From: Flavobacteriales bacterium
GTDB lineage: Bacteria > Bacteroidota > Bacteroidia > Flavobacteriales_D > Sanyastnellaceae
Reading direction: 5' to 3'
Length of the DNA: 49,531 nt
NCBI GenBank assembly: GCA_019694805.1
Contig: JAIBBG010000019.1
Coordinates: forward strand, 1-49,531
A program made the position numbers and the translations under genes. This document shows positions 45,385 through 49,531 of the stretch, in pieces. The notes beneath the pieces were generated by a model. That model was not told the origin of the DNA, made no database searches, and saw only the letters and a list, made by a program, of their open reading frames with translations. Position 1 is the stretch's first letter. Each line of letters opens with the position of its first letter.

Positions 45385-46433
45385 TTCAATTCTGTTGATT
45401 GATGTTGAACAGATCTGATGGTTACCGGAACTTCAGGCTTGAGAAACAACAATCCGGTTACGGCTATGCTGTCACCCGGATTAAGTCCTGAAATGACACG
45501 CGCACTCGTTTCCGTGCGTTGAGCAGTTTCGATCAATTTGAATTGCACTTTACCATGATGAATCAAAGCCACTTTTTTTGTTCTGCTATCCGGTATGATG
45601 CTGTTGGTCGGTATCAGTATGGCATTGTAGTCTGGTTGATGAGATACCACAACGTTGACAAAAGCGCCAGGCTGAAAAGCACTTCCACCGCCTTGAACAA
45701 TAGCCCTGAATTTGATATTCCTTGTCCCAGTATTGATTTGTGGTTCAATGGCACGAATCACGGCCGTGGCTATAATTCCAGTTTCACTTTTGATCTCCAC
45801 CGACTGACCAGTGCGCAAATCCGCAGCTTCAGTTTCAGGCAATGAAAAATCCACTTTGAGTTGATCCATTTGTTGCAGGGTAGCCAGAACGGTAGTTGAC
45901 GTGACATAAGCACCAGGGCTCACATTGCGAAGGCCGATCAAACCTGCGAATGGCGCTCTGATTTCCGTTTTACGAATCTGTGCATTGACCAAATCAATAT
46001 CTGCAAGTAAGCCATCACGGGTGCTGACAGCCGCATCATATTCTTGCTGATTGAGGCCATTCGCTTCAAGAAGCTTTTTCAGACGCTGCACTGTTTTTTC
46101 GGCGATATCCAGTTGCGCTTGAATTTTTTTCTTTTGTGCCTGAAGATCTTCGTCATTAATTTTAGCGATGAGACTACCAGCACTCACGGAAGTACCTTCT
46201 TGGATATTGAGTTGAATCAACCTACCGTTCACTTCCGGACGTAATTCTACAAATTCATTAGCGAGAATAGTTCCCCCAGTTTCTGAATGATATACGAAGG
46301 TATCCGGTTGAATGATCATGATGTCAACCTGAGGTGGAGCACCTCCGGCAGCAGGCGCGTTGTTTTGTTTTTTATCGCAAGAAGCGAGCAAAACGACAAG
46401 CAGAGATATGAGAAGAAAGTTTGTCTTTTTCAT
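45381..46433 (-). CDS. RND efflux periplasmic adaptor (membrane fusion) lipoprotein
   Basis: A 350-aa protein with a lipoprotein signal (LLISLLVVLLASC, Cys19). The MFP order is recognisable: a barrel-sandwich strand (VNGRLIQLNIQEGTSVSAGSLIAKINDEDL), then a helical hairpin (QLDIAEKTVQRLKKLLEANGLNQQEYDAAVS). The second lipoyl half is RAPFAGLIGLRNVSPGAYV, followed by beta-barrel and membrane-proximal parts (GLNPGDSIAVTGLLFLKPEVPV). It links the permease and TolC-like duct across the periplasm and is the first gene of the efflux operon. Confidence 0.93.
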   Translation of the reverse strand: MKKTNFLLISLLVVLLASCDKKQNNAPAAGGAPPQVDIMIIQPDTFVYHSETGGTILANEFVELRPEVNGRLIQLNIQEGTSVSAGSLIAKINDEDLQAQKKKIQAQLDIAEKTVQRLKKLLEANGLNQQEYDAAVSTRDGLLADIDLVNAQIRKTEIRAPFAGLIGLRNVSPGAYVTSTTVLATLQQMDQLKVDFSLPETEAADLRTGQSVEIKSETGIIATAVIRAIEPQINTGTRNIKFRAIVQGGGSAFQPGAFVNVVVSHQPDYNAILIPTNSIIPDSRTKKVALIHHGKVQFKLIETAQRTETSARVISGLNPGDSIAVTGLLFLKPEVPVTIRSVQHQSTELK

Positions 46434-46493
46434 CTTAATAGTACACCATTGATCTGCGAGATACCATAAAACAACGGCAATTTTCTATGCCAT

Positions 46494-46505
46494 ACCACGC
46501 GTGGT
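46494..46505. promoter_or_regulatory. Perfect 12-bp palindrome upstream of the efflux operon
   Basis: ACCACGCGTGGT lies 61 bp before the adaptor ATG, with a second dyad (TTCATT/AATGAA) right next to it (46508-46523). It is a candidate operator; no regulator gene is in the window. Confidence 0.4.
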
Positions 46506-46601
46506 GTTTCATTTTTGAATGAAGCAAATAAATAACAATGCAAAGGCCATTTAACGTGACCTTGCTCAAGAATTGGCTTGATCAGCCCTATTTAACAGAG
46601 A

Positions 46602-47201
46602 TCACCCGAGGATAACAATGAGAGCATGGATGAAACCTGGAAGAACAAAAAGCAACCACAAGATCAGGTTGATCCAACAATTGGTATTCCATGAACCTTC
46701 GTGCAGATAGACAGCCAAAGGAGAAATGAAAATGGCAATGATGATCAGAAGAAGAGTATCTGGGTCATTCGATTGATGCTGTTCAGAAGTGATGTTCACT
46801 GCGCCTTGAGCTGCCCATTGTCCATTTCGTATTGACTTACTATGCGATTTTCTACCTGTTGCACCTGCCGTTGGCGTTTTTATTTTATTTGAATATCCTG
46901 ATACCGACTTAGCTACCACGGGGTTTGAATTTGGCGCAGCAGTCGGAATATTAGCCTGTGTTTTGATTTCTTCCGAGGAAGATTCTTCAGTGATCGCCTT
47001 CTCGACAGTCACGGATTCGGCGACGGCTTCATTTTCTATGGTCACAGGATTTGCAACTTCCGATTTCTGATGATGGGTATAAGCACCATCATGATTGTGA
47101 TGCCATTCTACATGATATCCATCCGTGTAGCGACGTTTTTCAATGGTGCATGAAGAAAAGAATAAGGCCACGGCCGCGATCAGTAAAAGTAGCTTTTTCA
47201 T
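46602..47201 (-). CDS. Lipoprotein with C-terminal Pmp3/YqaE membrane domain
   Basis: A 199-aa protein. A lipoprotein signal (LLLLIAAVALFFSSC, Cys18) is followed by YHVEWHHNHDGAYTHH and ~100 residues of Ser/Thr/Ala/Lys-rich linker. The final ~55 residues match Pmp3/YqaE: DTLLLIIIAIFISPLAVYLHEGSWNTNCWINLILWLLFVLPGFIHALIVIL, with two TM helices. Free Pmp3 proteins are only ~50 aa and are linked to membrane potential and stress. The lipobox-plus-Pmp3 fusion is, as I recall, frequent in Bacteroidota, with an unclear role. Promoter at 47221-47251. Confidence 0.85.
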   Translation of the reverse strand: MKKLLLLIAAVALFFSSCTIEKRRYTDGYHVEWHHNHDGAYTHHQKSEVANPVTIENEAVAESVTVEKAITEESSSEEIKTQANIPTAAPNSNPVVAKSVSGYSNKIKTPTAGATGRKSHSKSIRNGQWAAQGAVNITSEQHQSNDPDTLLLIIIAIFISPLAVYLHEGSWNTNCWINLILWLLFVLPGFIHALIVILG

Positions 47202-47220
47202 CGTAACAAGAATTTGGTGT

Positions 47221-47251
47221 CGAAAATAATGCTGTATTCAATCCAGCGAAA
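47221..47251 (-). promoter_or_regulatory. Promoter of the Pmp3-domain lipoprotein gene
   Basis: On the minus strand, -33 TTTC (47248-47251), a 19-nt spacer and -7 TATTTTCG (47221-47228) precede the ATG at 47201 by about 19 nt. Both boxes have one mismatch to the consensus. Confidence 0.5.
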
Positions 47252-47370
47252 GAAGTATCGCCACCATTTCGTCGAAAGCCAATTCCGGCGCAGAAACCAA
47301 AATAAGTTAATTCCTCAATGAACCATGCAGATCATCGTTTGTACCGGACCTTACCAAATACTTCCAACCC

Positions 47371-48828
47371 ATGAAGAATCTTCTTTACGCCGTTATTGCC
47401 CTTACAGTAGCTTCCATCATCCTCTATGTACAAGAAGCAATAAGCCAGCATGCCGACAAAACTTGCACCGCCGAATCATGCGCCGTTTCAGTTAGCTCCA
47501 ACACAATACCTGTGGAAGTGATACCCACAGATTGCGGGCAAAAAGTTCATCAACATTTGATCAACTTTTCCATGGCAACCGACCACACACTTTACAGAAC
47601 AGATTCCGCAGCACAGGAGTGTTATGTCTATTTGGAAGTGAAAGCCGATACTTATGTGCCACCGATTGAAGACCTTAGATCACCAGTAAATCTTGCCATA
47701 GTCATTGACCGAAGCGGATCCATGTCAGGTGAAAAATTGCGGTACGCCAAGGAAGCAGCAAAATTTGTCGTGAATATGCTTGAGGATCGCGACTTCATTT
47801 CGATTGTGATGTATGATGAGGAAGTTGATGTGGTGGTGAAATCAACACAGGTGAGTAACAAAAGGGAGATTCTCAAGAAAATTGATGCCATCTATGAAGA
47901 TGGCGCTACCAACCTTTGCGGAGGTATGATGGAAGGATACCACCAAATAGCACAAAATAAAAACGAACGGTACGTCAACAAAGTTCTGTTATTGTCCGAT
48001 GGTTTGGTCAATGAAGGCATCACTGACGCGGCGACCATCGAGGGCATAGCATCAAAAGAAGACCAGGAAAATGGCATTTCAATTTCAACTTTCGGTATAG
48101 GGCTTGATTTCAACGAGCAGTTGATGACGGCGTTGGCAGAAAGAGGAAATGGCAACTACTATTTCATTGCCGATGCAGAAAAAATCCCTTCCATTTTTGA
48201 CCGTGAGTTGTCAGGTTTGTTGAAAGTGGTTGCACAAAATGCCCATATCACTTTGGATCTTCCAGAAGGAATTCATGTGAGTAAAGCATTCGGAGGTCAT
48301 TATGTATTGGATGGCAATCAAGTCAAAATCAATTTTAGGGACATTTATTCCGATGAGACCAAAGCCATACTTCTCAAATTCAGGATTGAAGATGGATACC
48401 AGCAGGTCATGGCATTGCAAGCTCAACTTCACTATGATGATGCCGTCCTCAAGACCACAAACCAAACGTTGTTTATCCATAGCAGCATTTCACCAACACC
48501 CAACAAACAAGCTTACGATGCAAGCTTAGTTGCATGCGCCATGCAGCAAGTTGCCCTATATCGGATGAATGAAAGAATTGAAGAAGCCATGAAAGCCACA
48601 GAAAATGGCGAATATGAACGGAGCTATAACTTGCTCCATTCCAACGCAAGTGACATCCAATATGTAACCGACTATTGCGGATCAAGTATTGAAATAGCAC
48701 GGATGGATTCTTTGAATTCCGGGTTGATGCATCAAACGCAGGAATACGAAGAATTATCAACCGATGAAAAGAAGATATTGATGAAATCCTCGCGTGAAGC
48801 CAACTACAAAATGAGGTCGAAAAAGTAG
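47371..48828 (+). CDS. VWA-domain protein with intact MIDAS
   Basis: A 485-aa protein. An N-terminal hydrophobic segment (LLYAVIALTVASIILYVQEAISQ) is a signal peptide or anchor. A von Willebrand factor A domain spans ~105-290 with a full metal-ion-dependent adhesion site: D113-x-S115-x-S117, T180 (GATNL) and D210 (LLSDG). An all-beta region follows (~285-375), then a C-terminal helical part (MNERIEEAMKATENGEYERSYNLL). VWA proteins of this type bind partner proteins through Mg2+/Ca2+; an envelope location is likely. It has no operon partner here, so the ligand is unknown. Confidence 0.87.
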   Translation: MKNLLYAVIALTVASIILYVQEAISQHADKTCTAESCAVSVSSNTIPVEVIPTDCGQKVHQHLINFSMATDHTLYRTDSAAQECYVYLEVKADTYVPPIEDLRSPVNLAIVIDRSGSMSGEKLRYAKEAAKFVVNMLEDRDFISIVMYDEEVDVVVKSTQVSNKREILKKIDAIYEDGATNLCGGMMEGYHQIAQNKNERYVNKVLLLSDGLVNEGITDAATIEGIASKEDQENGISISTFGIGLDFNEQLMTALAERGNGNYYFIADAEKIPSIFDRELSGLLKVVAQNAHITLDLPEGIHVSKAFGGHYVLDGNQVKINFRDIYSDETKAILLKFRIEDGYQQVMALQAQLHYDDAVLKTTNQTLFIHSSISPTPNKQAYDASLVACAMQQVALYRMNERIEEAMKATENGEYERSYNLLHSNASDIQYVTDYCGSSIEIARMDSLNSGLMHQTQEYEELSTDEKKILMKSSREANYKMRSKK

Positions 48829-48934
48829 GACAATGTTTAACCCAGATTAGGCAGATGATGCAACCAATTCGCCTAAAAAAAATGTCTCTTTGGAAACCAT
48901 AATGACCACAGTTCTCACTGAAATTCGACGGATT

Positions 48935-48965
48935 CTTGCGGTTCAGTTTATGTTCGCTACAATTG
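48935..48965 (+). promoter_or_regulatory. Promoter of the 133-aa lipoprotein gene
   Basis: -33 CTTG (48935-48938), a 19-nt spacer and -7 TACAATTG (48958-48965) lie 18 nt before the ATG. The -7 has one mismatch; the -33 and spacing are identical to the rpsL promoter. Confidence 0.5.
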
Positions 48966-48983
48966 ACCTAAAATTAGGCTTAC

Positions 48984-49385
48984 ATGAAACAAGACCATTA
49001 TAGGCTCATCTTATTCCTGTTGGTTGCACTTTTCACCTCATGCGATTCACAATACCATGGTCGGGTCCATATTCAGAATTTTTCTTCTAAAGCTGTTACT
49101 TTTCACTACAGTCAAATGGATGATCAATCCATTTCATCCATCGAAATCCCGGCAAACAAAAGTGTGGAAGTAACGGAATTCCACACCAAGGGTAATATCC
49201 CCGATGCACCGGAAATTCAGACATTTCTTACAGAAATGTCCATTGACCCAGTAGACAGCAATTTACTCATTACAAAAGACATCAATCTATCTGTTAACTG
49301 GTATAAACTGTATCAAAAAATCAGAGGAAAGTCCGGAGAAGAATGGAATTACATTTACTATATTTCCGATGCTGATATCGAGTAA
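48984..49385 (+). CDS. Hypothetical small lipoprotein
   Basis: A 133-aa protein with a lipobox: LILFLLVALFTSC, Cys20 as the lipidated residue. The mature part (DSQYHGRVHIQNFSSKAVTFHYSQ ... ISSIEIPANKSVEV) is beta-rich and not recognised. It probably faces the periplasm or the cell surface. It is downstream of the VWA gene in the same direction but 155 nt away, with its own promoter, so it is probably a separate unit. Confidence 0.7.
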   Translation: MKQDHYRLILFLLVALFTSCDSQYHGRVHIQNFSSKAVTFHYSQMDDQSISSIEIPANKSVEVTEFHTKGNIPDAPEIQTFLTEMSIDPVDSNLLITKDINLSVNWYKLYQKIRGKSGEEWNYIYYISDADIE

Positions 49386-49421
49386 AATCCATCAGATGAT
49401 CATTTCAATAAAACCAGATCA

Positions 49422-49531
49422 TGCAGTCGAATTTCTATTCCGATCCAAATCAACTTTGAATACTCGCACCCCGCATTGGTGGGACAGGCTTTGTTCGTAT
49501 TCATTGGTGTTTTGAATCTCATTGACGAAAT
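49422..49531 (-). repeat. Dispersed intergenic repeat, copy 2 (runs to window edge)
   Basis: Read on the minus strand from the right edge, it aligns with 18876-19075: a shared start (ATTTCGT..ATGAGATTCAAA), a shared middle (AAAGCC.GTCCC) and 24 identical bases (49422-49445). It lacks the ~75-nt middle of copy 1. It may continue past the window. Confidence 0.6.

Noticed and set aside
48847..48877. TTAGGC/GCCTAA hairpin after the VWA gene as a terminator
   Set aside because: The run that follows on the plus strand is A, not T.
1..49531. tRNA, rRNA or CRISPR array
   Set aside because: I saw no tRNA-like TTCGA arm in a cloverleaf context, no rRNA sequence and no regularly spaced repeats.

Overview
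The window is a piece of a Bacteroidota chromosome, most likely a flavobacterial-type lineage; I cannot fix the genus. Three things support this. Several genes encode type IX secretion (T9SS) cargo with C-terminal sorting domains. Recognisable promoters follow the Bacteroidota pattern (-7 TAnnTTTG or TAnnTTCG, with a -33 box about 19 nt upstream). Start codons are preceded by A-rich leaders rather than strong Shine-Dalgarno sites. The ribosomal cluster order (rpsL-rpsG-fusA-rpsJ with no tuf) and zinc-free forms of S4, S14 and L36 agree.

Layout. 1-1439 (-) is the N-terminal part of a secreted beta-propeller repeat protein that runs off the window. 1560-1823 (+) is a short four-helix-bundle (S23-type) gene. 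1885-5868 (-) is a 1327-aa DUF4011 / SF1 helicase / Vsr-like nuclease protein, a candidate stand-alone anti-phage protein. 6186-8133 holds a small membrane protein, a lipoprotein and two diverged copies of a three-hairpin element. 8134-11294 (-) is a two-gene operon: a secreted GH38-like glycosidase and a DUF985 cupin. 11670-15635 (-) is a giant FG-GAP/T9SS protein. 15636-19163 holds a decayed S23-type fragment, a 54-bp perfect palindrome, an AAA ATPase with DUF4143, and a T9SS protein. 19164-20855 (+) is a BamA/TamA-like outer-membrane protein, convergent with a dockerin-like secreted protein (20865-21725, -).

22050-40656 (-) is one continuous str-S10-spc-alpha ribosomal cluster of 33 genes, rpsL to rplQ. 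It starts at a good promoter with a leader hairpin (40688-40754) and ends at a textbook intrinsic terminator (22002-22030). It makes ribosomal proteins, EF-G, SecY, methionine aminopeptidase, IF-1 and the RNA polymerase alpha subunit. Most internal gaps above about 28 nt contain a small stem-loop, a possible set of cis-regulatory or mRNA-processing elements.

41016-46433 (-) is an RND-type tripartite efflux operon (adaptor, HAE1 permease, TolC-like channel). 46602-47201 (-) is a lipoprotein/Pmp3-domain membrane protein. 47371-48828 (+) is a VWA-domain protein and 48984-49385 (+) a small lipoprotein. The right edge carries a second, inverted copy of an intergenic repeat seen at 18876-19075.

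The most distinctive unexplained items are the three-hairpin element pair, the dispersed repeat, the long palindrome before the ATPase, the recurrent ribosomal-gene leader hairpins and the RGG-like tail of ribosomal protein S3. None was checked against a database.
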